NCBI GenBank assembly: GCA_016720345.1
Contig: JADKKV010000005.1
Span: 682,001-746,000, forward strand
DNA: 64,000 nucleotides
Direction: 5' to 3'
DNA from: Thermomonas sp.
GTDB taxonomy: Bacteria; Pseudomonadota; Gammaproteobacteria; Xanthomonadales; Xanthomonadaceae
This document shows, one piece after another, positions 27,684 to 45,201 of this stretch (positions are counted from its first letter, which is position 1; every line of letters starts with the position of its first letter). Made by a program: the position numbers and the translations under genes. Below the pieces are notes generated by a model that saw only the letters and a program-made list of their open reading frames with translations, searched no databases and had not been told where the DNA came from.

Positions 27684-28960
27684 TCAGCGCTCCAGGATCG
27701 CGACCACGCCCATGCCGCCGGCGGTGCAGATCGAGACCAGGCAACGGCCACCGCCGCGAAGCTTCAGTTCCTTCGCGGCCGCGGCGACGATGCGCGCACC
27801 GGTCGCCGCGAATGGGTGGCCGGCGGCCAGCGACGAACCGTTGGGGTTGATCTTCGCCGGGTCGATGCGGCCCAGCGGCGCCTCGAGGCCAAGGCGGGTC
27901 CTGCAGTAGTCCTCGCTCTCCCACGCCCGCAGGGTGCACAGCACCTGCGCGGCGGAAGGCTTCGTGGATCTCGTAGAAATCGAAATCCTGCAGCGTGAGC
28001 CCGTTGCGCTTGAGCATCTCGGCCACCGCCACCGTTGGCGCCATCAGCAGGCCTTCGCCGTGCACGAAATCGACCGCGGCGACCTGCGCGTCACGCAAAT
28101 GGCACAGCACTTCGTGGCCGTGCGCGGCCGCCCACTCGTCGCTGGCCAGCAGGCAGGCGGAAGCACCGTCGGTCAGCGGGGTCGAATTGCCGGCGGTGAG
28201 GGTGCCGCGGCCGGAGCTCTTGTCGAACGCCGGCAGGCGTGGACAGCTTCTCCAGGCTGCTGTCCGGGCGCAGCACGTTGTCGCGCGAGACCCCACGGAA
28301 GCTGACCACCAGGTCATCGAAGAAGCCGCGCTCGTAGGCCGCGGCCAGCTTGTGGTGGGAGGCGACGGCCAGCTCGTCCTGCGAATCGCGGGAGATGTTC
28401 CACTCCTTCGCCATGTCCTCGCAGTGGTTGCCCATCGACTTGCCGGTGCGCGGCTCGGCCACGCCCGGGAAATCCGGCTTCAGTTCGGACAGCTTGAAGC
28501 CCTTGAACGCGGCCAGCTTGTCGCCGGTGGTCTTCGCCGCGGCGGCCTTCAGCAGGCGCCGGCGCAGCGACTGGCCGTACACGATCGGCACGTCGGAGGT
28601 GGTGTCGGAACCGCCGCCGATGCCGGATTCGATCTGCCCGGTGGCGATCTTGCCGGCGATGTGGATGATCGTGTCCAGCGACGTGCCGCAGGCGCGCTGC
28701 AGGGTGATGCCCGGGGTCAGCGCCGACAGCCCGGAGGACAGCGCCGCCTCGCGGCCCAGGTTCCAGTCCGACGAATGCTTGATCACCGCGCCCATCGCCA
28801 CTTCGCCGAGCTGTTGCCCGTGCAGGCCGAACTTCTCGACCAGCGCACCCAGCGTGCGCACCGACATGCCGAGGTTGCCGACATCGGCATACGCCGTGTT
28901 CTGCCGGCAGAACGGGATGCGGACACCACCAAGGATGGCGACAGGACGACCGTGCAGCAT
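27684..28960 (-). CDS. fadI: acetyl-CoA C-acyltransferase, FadI-like (two frame shifts)
   Basis: Thiolase of fatty-acid beta-oxidation, about 425 residues after repair. It starts at ATG 28960 (MLHGRPVAILGGVRIPFCRQ). The acylated Cys is in LQRACGTSLDT (about 95-105). The conserved EIHEAFAAQ His region and the C-terminal Cys motif CTAGGMGVVAI are present, but in three different frames. An extra C near 28238 and another near 27957 (TTCCGCC instead of TTCGCC) account for both breaks. Identity to xanthomonad FadI-type thiolases is strong by recall. A fadJ partner is not adjacent. Confidence 0.85.
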
Positions 28961-29046
28961 GGGGGACTCGCTTCGCCCGCGCCGCGGGCTTTCTTCATCG
29001 ATAATCCGAGTGTAACGCCGACATATCGAGCGGGAACTCAGGATCG

Positions 29047-29914
29047 ATGGACGACACGGGGCAGCAGGTATTCCGAGGGGTAGTGGCGCTGGAACTGCGC
29101 GACGGCGCCCCGCCCGGGCGTGCCGCGCTGGACGCCGGCGACGCAGGCGCGGCGACCGCGCTGCTCGGCCGCGACCTGGCCGCACTGGTACCCGGCGTGC
29201 GCGACTGCGACCTCGCCCTGCTCGCTGCGCATTTCGATCCGGCCGAGGCCCTGCGCCCGGGCTGGCCGCTGCACCGGCGCGCGCTGGAACTGCTGCAGCG
29301 CGCACCCGGCCAGGCCCAGGGCGCGCGCATGGTCGGTTTCGGTGCGGATGCGCGGGGCGATGTTCCAGTGCCGCTGCAGTGCGACCCGAACCTCGCCGGC
29401 GGCGGCTTGCGGGTGCTGCCGTTCGTGCTGCGCGGCGCGCCCGCGGTTGCCGCGGGCGCCGAGCTGGAAGGCCTGCTGCTGGATCGCGGCATGGCCGCGG
29501 CGGACACCGCACTCGCCCTGCAGGATGGCCTTTGCCGCGCAGGTCGAGCATGAACGCTACCTCAGCCTGCACGACCTGCTCGCGATGATCGCCCTGCAGT
29601 ACCGCAACGTCGGCCTGGAGCCGTTGTGGAGCCTGCTGGAAACCGCGCTGCTGGAACCCGCGGCCGAGTCCTGGCTGGATGCCGGCCCGGAGCCGCTGGC
29701 GCACTTTGCCGATGGCGAGGTCCGCATCGCCCTGTTCGATCCCGGCGCCTGGCACGCCCGCTACGCGCCGGGCGAGGCCGACTGCAGCGCGCTCGAACGC
29801 GGCTTCGAATATTTCCAGGCGCGCCAGCGGCAGTTCGCCGCGGTGCTGGAGGCGCACGCCGTCCCGGTGCAGTTCGTGCACTGCGCGGACGGCAACGCCG
29901 ATTGCCTGCGCTAG
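29047..29914 (+). CDS. conserved protein of unknown function (one frame shift)
   Basis: About 288 residues after repair. The first part (MDDTGQQVFRGVVALELRDG, to about residue 160) breaks near 29527, where an extra G sits in GATGGCC. The protein continues in another frame as AFAAQVEHERYLSLHDLLAMIALQYRNVGLEPLW to CADGNADCLR. No signal peptide, membrane helix or familiar motif is present. It is acidic and Leu/Ala-rich, with predicted helices. It diverges from the thiolase and ends directly against sodC. I do not recognise a family with a known role. Confidence 0.65.
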
Positions 29915-29923
29915 CTAGCGCAG
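29906..29923. repeat. 18-bp perfect palindrome joining two convergent stop codons
   Basis: CTGCGCTAG followed at once by CTAGCGCAG. The two genes end Leu-Arg-stop on opposite strands with no base between their stop codons. It may form a small hairpin or be coincidence of shared codons. Confidence 0.8.
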
Positions 29924-30478
29924 CACCCGCACCACCCCGCACGCCACCCGCCCACCGGCATTGCCGGTGGGTTGCGTCGAATAGTCGTCGGCCGCCGCAT
30001 GCACGATCAGTGCGCGGCCGGCGATGTCATTGGCCGCGCCACCGCCCAGGGTCACCCCGCGCACGTGCGCGTCGATGCGGGCCACGCCGCGGGCATCGGC
30101 GACGATGTTGTCGGTGTCGCCGGCATGGTGCGCGCCCTGCCCGGCGCGGCCATGCGCACTGCCGGCCGGGTTGAAGTGGCCGCCGGCGCTGGAGGCGTCG
30201 GCCGCGCTGCAGTCGCCTCTTTCGTGGATGTGGAACCCGCGGACGTCGCCCGCCTTGAGTCCGCCGACTTCGCCGCGGATGTGCACGCCATCGCCCTGCG
30301 GGCGCAGCACCAGCTTGCCGCTGACCAGCGAGCCGGACGCCGGCGCGAGCACGACGACCGCTTCCTGGGCGGTGCCGGTGGCCGGCTTCGGTGCCGGCGC
30401 GGGGGTGGTGCTGGCGCAGGCGGCCAGCAGCGAACAGGCGATCGTCGCGACCAGGCGGGTCGGGGTGGCGTGCGTCAT
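29915..30478 (-). CDS. sodC: Cu/Zn superoxide dismutase, lipoprotein-like
   Basis: 187 residues from ATG 30478. A lipoprotein signal peptide (MTHATPTRLVATIACSLLAAC, lipobox Cys21) predicts anchoring to the membrane in the periplasm. The SodC domain has metal ligands in GFHIHERGDC, GGHFNPAGSAHG, HHAGDTDNI and ALIVHAAADDYSTQPTGNAGGRVACGVV. These include the paired Cys that form the structural disulfide. It detoxifies periplasmic superoxide. It is a stand-alone gene upstream of ntrC on the same strand, with a 73-bp gap. Confidence 0.95.
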   Translation of the reverse strand: MTHATPTRLVATIACSLLAACASTTPAPAPKPATGTAQEAVVVLAPASGSLVSGKLVLRPQGDGVHIRGEVGGLKAGDVRGFHIHERGDCSAADASSAGGHFNPAGSAHGRAGQGAHHAGDTDNIVADARGVARIDAHVRGVTLGGGAANDIAGRALIVHAAADDYSTQPTGNAGGRVACGVVRVLR

Positions 30479-30551
30479 TGCGCGGTCCTCGGTCTTGCGG
30501 GGTGCGGGCCCGGCAGTCTCGCCCGCCGCGGGTTCAGGTGCGATGAAACCC

Positions 30552-31977
<1,426 letters not shown>

Positions 31978-31985
<8 letters not shown>

Positions 31986-33021
31986 CGGTGGTCCCGGATG
32001 CGTCCTGCGATTCAGAGGGAAGCGGCAGCAACAGGGTGAACACGGTATGCCCCGGGCGCGAGCGGAAGGTCAGCGAGCCGCGATGCTCGCGCGCCACCTG
32101 CTGCGCCAGCGCCAGCCCCAGCCCGCTGCCATCGGCGCGCCCGCTGACCAGCGGCAGGAACACCCGCTCCGCCAGGTCCGCCGGCACTCGTGGCCGTCGT
32201 CGGCGATCTCCAGCCGCAGCGCCAGCGCGTGCACGTCCTCGCCGATGCGCACGCCGTGTTCGGCGCGGGTGCGCAGCTGCACGGTGCCGGCGCCGGCCTC
32301 GATCGCGTTGCGCACCAGGTTCCAGACCGCCTGGGTCAGGCGGTCGGCATCGCCCGCCAGTTCCGGCAGCGACGGGTCGTAATCGCGCTGCAGGCGCACG
32401 GCCCAGCCGGCGTCGCTCTCCGCCAGCCGCAGCACGCGTTCCAGCACCACGTGGATGTTGAGCGGCTCGAACGCGCGCGGCGACGGCGACAACAGCCGGT
32501 CGACCAGCGCGGCCAGCCGTTCGACCGCGGTCTCGATCAGCGCGGTGAGTTCGCGACCGTCGTCGTCCACCCGCCTGGCCAGCAGTTGCGCCGCACCCTT
32601 GATCCCCGCCAGCGGATTGCGCAGTTCGTGCGCCAGGCCCTTCAGCGAGGCGCTCAGCGCCGCCGGCAGCAGCCGCGCCGGATCCTCGCCCGGAACTCGT
32701 CGACCGGGTGCCTCCAGCCAGTGTCCGTGCGCGTCCGCCACCAGCCACAGGTCGGCGAAGCGCAGGGCATCGCTGCCCGGGCACGCCAGCGCAACCCGCC
32801 GCAGCCGGGTCGGCGCCTCCAGCGCCTGCGACAGCGCCGCCGCAAGGCCATCGCCCTCGCGTTCCAGCGCCACCGGCGTGCACCGAGCAGGCGCCGCCGC
32901 CCGACCTCCAGCCAGGCACCGGCGGCGGCATTGGCCTGCACCACCACGCCGGCGTGGTCGAGCCGCAGCACCGGGGTGGCGAGCGCGTCGATCGCGGGGT
33001 CGGGGAGAGATCGGCGGTCAT
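31978..33021 (-). CDS. ntrB: nitrogen regulation sensor kinase NtrB (three frame shifts)
   Basis: PII-controlled histidine kinase/phosphatase for NtrC, about 347 residues after repair. A PAS region (VLRLDHAGVVVQANAAAGAWL), the HisKA box with the phospho-accepting His (GLAHELRNPLAGIKGAAQLL) and the N box (AVWNLVRNAIEAG) are visible. The G boxes IADDG and GSGLGLALAQQVAREH are also visible, but spread over three frames. Missing single bases near 33003, 32878 and 32187 explain the breaks (for example CACGAGTG for CACGGAGTG). It starts at ATG 33021 inside a palindromic NtrC-type site and overlaps ntrC. Confidence 0.88.
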
Positions 33022-33040
33022 TGCACTAATTTAGTGCAAT
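33020..33040. promoter_or_regulatory. palindromic NtrC-type operator at the ntrB start
   Basis: Arms ATTGCACTAA and TTAGTGCAAT around a single central T form a perfect dyad. It contains GCAC-N7-GTGC, the core of the NtrC consensus known from enteric bacteria. On the minus strand it ends at the ntrB ATG. In E. coli a similar site represses ntrBC expression, so autogenous control is the likely function here. Confidence 0.7.
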
Positions 33041-33218
33041 TTGCCGGCGCCGGTACCGCCCGCTTGCGGGGCCAAGCACCCAATGCGTCGGAAACCGGGG
33101 CAAGGGCCGGCGCCCGGCAAGCGTCCGCGGGTAAACGCCGGCAAAACGGTTGCCGGGCGTGCACGCCGCCTCCGTTCATGTTCATGCAAGCTGAATACGC
33201 CAACCACCGAGCCGACCG

Positions 33219-34199
33219 ATGCGTGCCTTCCCGCGATCCCTGTTCTTGGTCCTGCTGCTGGCACCGCTGGCGGCCGCCGCGCAAGACATCCCGGCGACGG
33301 CGGATCCGGCGATCCCGCGAACCCCGGTGGCGGCGCCCGCCAGCACCATCGATGGCGGCGCCACGCCCGAGCTGCGCGCGCAGGTCCTGCTGGAGCGGGC
33401 CTGGTTCTCGCCCGGCGAACTGGATGGCAAATGGGGCCGCAACAGCCGCGGCGCGCTCGCCGATTTCCAGCACGCGCGCGGCCTGCCGCCGAGCGGCGAA
33501 CCGGATGCCGCCACCTGGGCGGCGCTGGCGCTTGATCCCGCGCCGGTGCTGGTCGATTACACCATCGGCGAAGGCGACGTCGCCGGGCCGTTCCTGCCCA
33601 CGCCCGCGGGCTTCATGGCGAAGTCGCTGATGAAGTCCATCCCTACCAGTCCGCCGCCGAGGCGCTGGGCGAGAAATTCCATGCCAGCCCGGCGCTGCTG
33701 GCCGCGCTGAACCCCGGCATCCCGCTGGATGTCGCCGGCAACGTGATCCGCGTCCCCAACGTGCTGACCTGCCGCCCTGCCGCCCGCGGCCCTGGTCCAG
33801 GTCGACCGTTCGGATGCGGCGCTGCGCCTGCTGGACGCCGACGGCCGCGCCTACGCGCTTCCCGATCACCAGCGGTACCGCGAAATTCCCGCTGCCGATC
33901 GGCGACTGGACGATCCGTTCGATCAACCGGACCCCTGGTACAAGCGCTACGACCCGAGGCTGATCGTCAGTGCCCGTCGCGGCGACCGCAAGGCCGGTGC
34001 CGCCAGGCCCGAACGGTCCGGTCGGCAGCATGCTGGATGGGTTTGTCGAAGCCGCATTACGGCATCCACGGCACGCCGGAGCCGGGCCTGATCGGCCGCA
34101 CCCAGTCCAGCGGCTGCGTGCGGCTGGCCAACTGGAGCGCGCACGTGGTGGCCGGCGCGGTCTACGCGGGGATCACCGTGCGCATGGTGGGAGTAGGCG
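33219..34199 (+). CDS. L,D-transpeptidase with peptidoglycan-binding domain (several frame shifts)
   Basis: Periplasmic enzyme expected to make 3-3 or protein crosslinks in peptidoglycan. It starts [23 protein letters not shown] (signal peptide). A PG_binding_1 domain ([23 protein letters not shown]) is followed by a LysM-like stretch ([32 protein letters not shown]). The YkuD catalytic domain appears as [33 protein letters not shown] and the active-site block [10 protein letters not shown]. These pieces lie in all three frames, with at least five breaks between about 33640 and 34045. The end is approximate. Neighbour to an amidase, suggesting cell-wall work, though the two are not in one operon. 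Confidence 0.75.
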
Positions 34200-34241
34200 G
34201 ATCCCGCGCTCGTGGCCGTGCGGTGGCGATCCGCAGGAGGC

Positions 34242-35001
34242 TCAGGCCGCGACGGCTTCGCCGGCCGCATCCAGTGCCGCCCGCAGCGCCTCGTAGTTGC
34301 GCGCACCAGCGCCCTCCGGCGGCATCCGCACGATCCGTTCGGTCGCCACCCGCACCGGCACCGGCGCCACGCCAAGGAAGCCGAACACCCGCTCGCACGC
34401 GGCCTGCGGATCCGCGGCCAGGTCCTCGTACACCACCTGCAGCGACGGATGCGCGGCGAACGCGGCCTCGAATTCACGGCTGCGCCGGCGGGTCTCGGCG
34501 ATGTCGCGCAGGCAGTCCTGGATATCGACTTCGAATGGCTCGATGCCCGGCACATCGCCACCCGCCGGCACGTTGGTGACGCCGGTCTGGCGCAGCACGA
34601 CCTGGTGCGAGAGGTAGCGCCGCAGCAGGTCGCGGCGATGCAGGAACACGATGCGCAGGCCCACGTCCGCTTCGACCAGCTGGCGGATGCCGCGCCACTG
34701 CGGGCGCACCAGCTCGTCGAACTTCAGCTTGAAGCCGACCGCCTGTGCGCCGTGCGGGTCAAGGAAACGCGCCAGGGTGTCGGCGGGTGCGTCGAAACGC
34801 GCCGCCTCCAGTGCTGCGAATGCCGCGGGATCGGCCTCGCAGCCGCGCGCCAGCGGGCCGTCCAGCCCGACCATGCCATCGCCCCACCTCGCCGTGCACG
34901 ACCAGCCCGGGATGGCTGCGCAGGGTGCGCACCAGCATCGTGCTGCCGGTGCGCGCGGCGCAGGCGATCATGAAACCCACGGGAGCTCGCGGCATCGGCA
35001 T
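34242..35001 (-). CDS. sulfotransferase-family protein (one frame shift)
   Basis: About 252 residues after repair. The N-terminal PAPS-binding P-loop-like motif is [29 protein letters not shown]. The rest, from [11 protein letters not shown], contains the family's [26 protein letters not shown] and [22 protein letters not shown]. Between them an extra G near 34880 (GAGGTGGGGCG) breaks the frame. The family transfers sulfate from PAPS to sugars, lipids or other acceptors; the acceptor is unknown. The start is either 35001 or 34995. Confidence 0.8.
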
Positions 35002-35029
35002 CGGCCCTGGAACGGCCGGCAAGGATAAG

Positions 35030-35781
35030 TCATCGCGCCGGTGGCGCGACCACCGCGGGCCAGCGCATGCAGGATGCGCAGGTCTTCGCCGTCGAAACCC
35101 GCATCCGGGTCCTCGCCGTCATCACGGCCGCGGAGTGGCGATGGAACGCGCGTACCGCGGCCGCGCGATCCTTCAGCGGATAGCCGACCACCGCCATCGC
35201 CAGCCACGGATCGAAGCCGGGTGGTGGGTCTGCCAGCTCGCCCTGCGGCCAGCGGCCAGAAGCCGGCGTCGGCCAGCCGCTGCCACAGGAACAGCGAACC
35301 GGGGTCGCGCTTGCGGGTCGGCGCCATGTCGGCATGGCCGATGACCTGCGTCCTCAGGATCCTGGAGCCGGGTGCACAGGTCGTCCAGCAGGCGCAGCAG
35401 CGCCGCGACCTGGGCCTCGGTGTAGGGCTCGCCGACCTGGTTGTCGATCTCGATCCCGATCGAGGCCGAATTGAGGTCGGTGATCGTTGCCCCACGAGCC
35501 GCCGCCGGCATGCCAGGCGCGGTCGCCATCGGCGACCAGTTGTTAGAGCGGCCGTCGTCGCCGACCAGGTAGTGCGCTGACCGGTCCTCGCTGTTGGCCG
35601 TGCGCAGGGTCTCCAGGCTCTGCTGGCGGAGCCCTGCTCGGTGGCGTGGACCACGATGATCACCAGCCGCCGCGCCACTCGAAATTGGGCGATGGCACCC
35701 ATTCCGCCAGCGGATTGCGCTGCAGGGCACTGGCGCAGGCGGACCAGCAGGGAAGAGACACGGCCAGCAGGAGGTACGCAT
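35030..35781 (-). CDS. N-acetylmuramoyl-L-alanine amidase, AmpD/AmiD type (many frame shifts)
   Basis: Amidase_2 zinc enzyme cleaving the amide between muramic acid and peptide. Pieces in three frames give a lipoprotein-like leader (YLLLAVSLPCWSACAS), then VIIVVHATEQ (zinc His), SLETLRTANSEDRSAHYLVGDDGR, LVADGDRAWHAGG and ITDLNSASIGIEIDNQVGEPYTEAQVAALL. These are followed by VIGHADMAPTRKRDPGSLFLWQRLA with the other ligands, and finally PPGFDPWLAMAVVGYPLKD. At least five breaks occur. The leader suggests an outer-membrane AmiD-like protein rather than cytoplasmic AmpD. Both ends are approximate; the frame reading EDLRILHALARGG stays open to 34968. Confidence 0.72.
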
Positions 35782-35930
35782 GCGCCGATCTTAACGCTGG
35801 CGGCGCCGGTTTCCGTCCTCGATCCCGCAGGGGGGCGGGGGGTGGTTTCCGTCGCAACTACCGAGCACGGCCCTGGTTTTTTTGTTCTAGGCTCGGGTCA
35901 TGTTCCAGTGCAGCGAGCCTTGGAACCGCC

Positions 35931-41877
<5,947 letters not shown>

Positions 41878-42007
41878 CTCCCTCCGACCCGGTTTTTGTT
41901 GCTTGAAAGGACCATGCTCTTGAAGTGGTCGTGGATGGCACCAAGTATCCAAAGCATTGGCAGCACGCGCAGTAATCTGGCAGCAAATCCAAAGCAGGAG
42001 ATGGCTC

Positions 42008-42331
42008 ATGCAATCTCGAATTCTTGCGGCAGCCTTCATGGTGGGCGTCCTGGTCAGTGGCGCCGCATGGGCGGATGACGATTGCGTTGCTCCCGCAGGC
42101 AAGTGGCAGTCGCGCGAGGTCCTGCGGCAACAGATCCAGCGACGTGGCTGGACAGTCCAGCGCATCAAGGTGGATGACGGTTGCTATGAGGTCAGGGGCA
42201 CGGATCGCCTCGGCAACAAGTTCAAGGCGAGGTACGCGCCTGACTCATTGCGTATCCGCGAGCTGGAAATCGACTTCACACGTGGCGGCGAAGCGTCTGA
42301 CTATCTCGATCATGCGTGGAAAGGCAAATGA
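42008..42331 (+). CDS. small secreted PepSY-domain protein
   Basis: 107 residues starting at ATG 42008 with a signal peptide (MQSRILAAAFMVGVLVSGAAWA). The mature part (WQSREVLRQQIQRRGWTVQRIKVDDGCYEVRGTDRLGNKFKARY, DSLRIRELEIDF) matches the small periplasmic PepSY fold. It is first gene of a cassette with a DUF2271 protein, a PepSY-flavoreductase and ApbE. It may modulate or donate to the membrane reductase. The 130 bp between gltD and this gene show no clear signal beyond likely promoters. Confidence 0.75.
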   Translation: MQSRILAAAFMVGVLVSGAAWADDDCVAPAGKWQSREVLRQQIQRRGWTVQRIKVDDGCYEVRGTDRLGNKFKARYAPDSLRIRELEIDFTRGGEASDYLDHAWKGK

Positions 42332-42473
42332 CGGTCCAGGACTGATCAACACACGCCTACTGGTTCAAGCCTGATTGCATCCCATGCAGCGGAATCGGTT
42401 TCAAATCCGTCTCAAGAACGCTTTCAGCTCGCGAGATCAACGAGCAACCAATGAATCCCCCCGGAGATCCATC

Positions 42474-42944
42474 ATGAACAAGATTCTTGCATCGCTTCTG
42501 CTGATTGGCGTCATTGCACTGCCAGTGGCGGCGGATGCGCGCCCAGTGACCTTGACCACCCAACTGAAAAGCTACGGCGGCAATGGCGCCTACCTGGCGT
42601 TTTATGTGACCGACGCCAAGGGTGTGTTCAAAAAGACCCTCTGGGTTTCGGGCAAGAAGGCCAAGTACTACAAGCATTTGCGCGACTGGGCTCGCGGCAG
42701 CGGCTTGAAGGCCAGTGAGTTCGATGGCGTGAGCGGGGCCAGCGTTGGTAGCGGGCGTACCTTGAAAGTGACGGTCGAACTTGCTGATGCGCTGATCGAT
42801 GCGGGCTACGAAATACGCGTGGACAGTGCCGTCGAAGACCTGCGCGACAACCCCGCTGACGTGCGTGCGCCGCTGACCAAGAAGGGCGCAGGCAAACCAG
42901 TGGCCGGGCGCGGCTACGTCAAGTCCTTTACCTACGCCATGTGA
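42474..42944 (+). CDS. DUF2271 periplasmic protein, possible flavin carrier
   Basis: 156 residues with a signal peptide (MNKILASLLLIGVIALPVAADA). The mature part shows the DUF2271 pattern (YLAFYVTDAKGVFKKTLWVSGKKAKYYKHLRDWARGS) and the sequence D84-G-V-S-G-A-S90. That resembles the D-x2-S-G-A-T/S target motif to which ApbE attaches FMN in proteins such as NqrC and RnfG. An apbE gene lies 2.2 kb downstream. I infer, not know, that Ser90 carries FMN. GGAG lies upstream of the ATG. The next gene begins 31 bp downstream. Confidence 0.75.
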   Translation: MNKILASLLLIGVIALPVAADARPVTLTTQLKSYGGNGAYLAFYVTDAKGVFKKTLWVSGKKAKYYKHLRDWARGSGLKASEFDGVSGASVGSGRTLKVTVELADALIDAGYEIRVDSAVEDLRDNPADVRAPLTKKGAGKPVAGRGYVKSFTYAM

Positions 42945-42975
42945 TTGCGCAGCGGCCAAAAGACATTCCGTCGCG

Positions 42976-45201
42976 ATGATGCGTCAACTGCATTCGCTGG
43001 TTGGCCTGCTTGTGGCCGTGCTGGTCATGGTGCTGGCGATCAGCGGCGCCATCCTGTCGCTCGATCCGGCGCTGGAGCGACTCGCTGCCACCGTACCTGC
43101 CGAAGGCCGGATCAGCGTGGCCACGCTGGCCGGCCGGGTCGCACGGCATTATCCGGTGGTAGAGCAGATCCAGCGCACGCCCTCGGGGACGATCCTGGTC
43201 TACTTCGACCGCGACGGCCAGGTAGGCATCGATCGTGTTGACCCGCTGACTGGACAAGGCATAGCCCCCTATGTGCCCTCGGAATTCTCGCGTTGGGTGA
43301 AGAACCTCCACCGGTCTTTCCTGCTTGATACACCAGGCCGTGCGACGGCAGGCATCCTGGCCCTGTTCATGCTGGCGCTGGCGATCTCCGGCAGCGTGTT
43401 GCTGGTGAAAAGGCTGGGTGGCTGGCGGCATATCGCCGGTCCGTTGCGAGGCACCCGGGTCCAGCGATGGCACGCGCAGGTGGGGCGGGTCGTGGTGTTC
43501 GGGTTGCTTCTCTCTGCACTGACCGGCATCTACATGTCCGCGGTCACCTTCGGCTTCCTGTCGGAGGGCGTGCAGAACGAACCGGACTTCCCGGCAAGCG
43601 TGGCCGCAGGGCCGGCCGCGCCGGTCACCGCGCTGCCGGCCCTGCAGGCAGTCGACCTGAATGACTTCCGCGAACTGGTCTACCCCTATCCGGACGACCC
43701 TTCAGCCGTGTATTCGCTATCGACCGTCCAGGGCGATGGCTATGTCGATCAGGTGAATGGCGCCCTTTTGTCCTTCCTGCCGCATGACGGCATCCGCAGC
43801 GCCTACGAGTTGATCCATCAGTTGCACACGGGCGAAGGCCTCTGGTGGCTCGGTTTGATCCTCGGGCTCGCCGCGCTCAGCGTGCCATTGATGAGCGTCA
43901 CCGGCACCCTGACATGGTGGCAGCGGCGGCAGTCGATGCCGCGGATTGCCGGAAACAGTGGCGCGCAATCGGCCGACACCGTCATCCTGGTGGGCAGCGA
44001 GAACAACAGTACCTGGGGTTTTGCCGCCACCTTGCACGACGCGCTGAGGCAGGCTGGCCTGCGTGTGCATACGGCAGCGATGAACCAGGTGGCAAGCGAG
44101 TATCGACAGGCGCAGCGCCTGTTCATCCTCACCGCGACCTATGGTGACGGCGACGCGCCGAGTTCAGCGCAGCGGTTCCTGGCGCGTTTGCCCAAGGTCA
44201 AGCTGAATCCCGATACTGGCTTTGCCGTGCTGGGGTTTGGTGACCGCCAGTTCCCGCAGTTTTGCAAGTTTGCCAAGGACACGGAGGCCGCCCTGCTGGC
44301 GAACGGTTGGCGCCGCTCGATGGATCTGGAGGCCATTGACCGGCAGTCGGGGCAGGCATTCACCCGTTGGGGCCATGCCGTAGGCAAGTCGATCGGCAAG
44401 GACCTGACCTTGTTGCATACGCCCCTGCGCCCGCGCACGCACAGTTTCCGACTGATCGAGCGCGTCGACTACGGCCAGGAAGTGCAGGCACCCACCAGCA
44501 TCCTGCGTTTCGCCGCGGTTCCCCGGCAAGATGTTGCAGGCCGACTGCTGGGCATGTTCGGCGGCAATGGATTGCCCCATTTCGAGGTCGGTGACCTGGT
44601 CGGAATCCTGCCGCCCGACAGCGCGATACCTCGGTTCTATTCGCTGGCCAGCAAGTCGGGCGACGGCTTCCTGGAGATCTGCGTGCGCAAGCTGCCGGAA
44701 GGCGTGTGTTCGCAGTTCCTGCATGGCTTGAAAGCGGGCGAGCGCATTGATGCGTTCATCCAGCTGCATCCGGATTTTCGCCCGGCTTCCGGCAAGGCGG
44801 CTGTCATCCTCATCGGTTCCGGCACCGGGATCGGGCCGTTGGCCGGATTCATCCGCAACAACACCGGCAAACACCCGATGTACCTGTACTGGGGCGGGCG
44901 CGACCCGGCTTCCGATTTCCTATATGAGCCGGAACTCAGCGCGTACCTGGCAGATGGCCGGCTGACCGGGTTGCACGCGGCTTTTTCGCGGGTTGAGAAC
45001 GGCGCTTACGTCCAGGACAAGGTGCTCGACGACGCCCCAAGAATGCGCCAGCTGATCGGGGACGGCGCCCAGGTGCTGGTCTGCGGTAGCCGCGGCATGG
45101 CCAAGGGCATCGCCCAGGCGCTGGATGAAATCCTCGCCCCCTTGAATCTCGATGTGCAGGCGCTAAGAACACAGGGGCGCTACCGTGAAGATGTTTTCTG
45201 A
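42976..45201 (+). CDS. PepSY-membrane flavodoxin/ferredoxin-reductase fusion
   Basis: 741-residue inner-membrane oxidoreductase. Four TM helices (about 8-30, 122-145, 170-192 and 290-312) form a PepSY_TM unit, with His in LHSLVG, LHRSF, RWHAQVG and LIHQLHTGEGLWW that could bind haem. A flavodoxin domain follows (about 338-475; VILVGSENNSTWGFAATL, LTATYGDGDAPSSA). Last is an FAD/NAD(P)H reductase (IPRFYSLASKSGDGFLEICVRK, ILIGSGTGIGPLAGFIR, LYWGGRDPASDFLYEPEL). The plan moves electrons from cytosolic NAD(P)H through FAD and FMN across the membrane. A second ATG lies at 42979. Its 3' end overlaps apbE. Confidence 0.88.
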   Translation: MMRQLHSLVGLLVAVLVMVLAISGAILSLDPALERLAATVPAEGRISVATLAGRVARHYPVVEQIQRTPSGTILVYFDRDGQVGIDRVDPLTGQGIAPYVPSEFSRWVKNLHRSFLLDTPGRATAGILALFMLALAISGSVLLVKRLGGWRHIAGPLRGTRVQRWHAQVGRVVVFGLLLSALTGIYMSAVTFGFLSEGVQNEPDFPASVAAGPAAPVTALPALQAVDLNDFRELVYPYPDDPSAVYSLSTVQGDGYVDQVNGALLSFLPHDGIRSAYELIHQLHTGEGLWWLGLILGLAALSVPLMSVTGTLTWWQRRQSMPRIAGNSGAQSADTVILVGSENNSTWGFAATLHDALRQAGLRVHTAAMNQVASEYRQAQRLFILTATYGDGDAPSSAQRFLARLPKVKLNPDTGFAVLGFGDRQFPQFCKFAKDTEAALLANGWRRSMDLEAIDRQSGQAFTRWGHAVGKSIGKDLTLLHTPLRPRTHSFRLIERVDYGQEVQAPTSILRFAAVPRQDVAGRLLGMFGGNGLPHFEVGDLVGILPPDSAIPRFYSLASKSGDGFLEICVRKLPEGVCSQFLHGLKAGERIDAFIQLHPDFRPASGKAAVILIGSGTGIGPLAGFIRNNTGKHPMYLYWGGRDPASDFLYEPELSAYLADGRLTGLHAAFSRVENGAYVQDKVLDDAPRMRQLIGDGAQVLVCGSRGMAKGIAQALDEILAPLNLDVQALRTQGRYREDVF

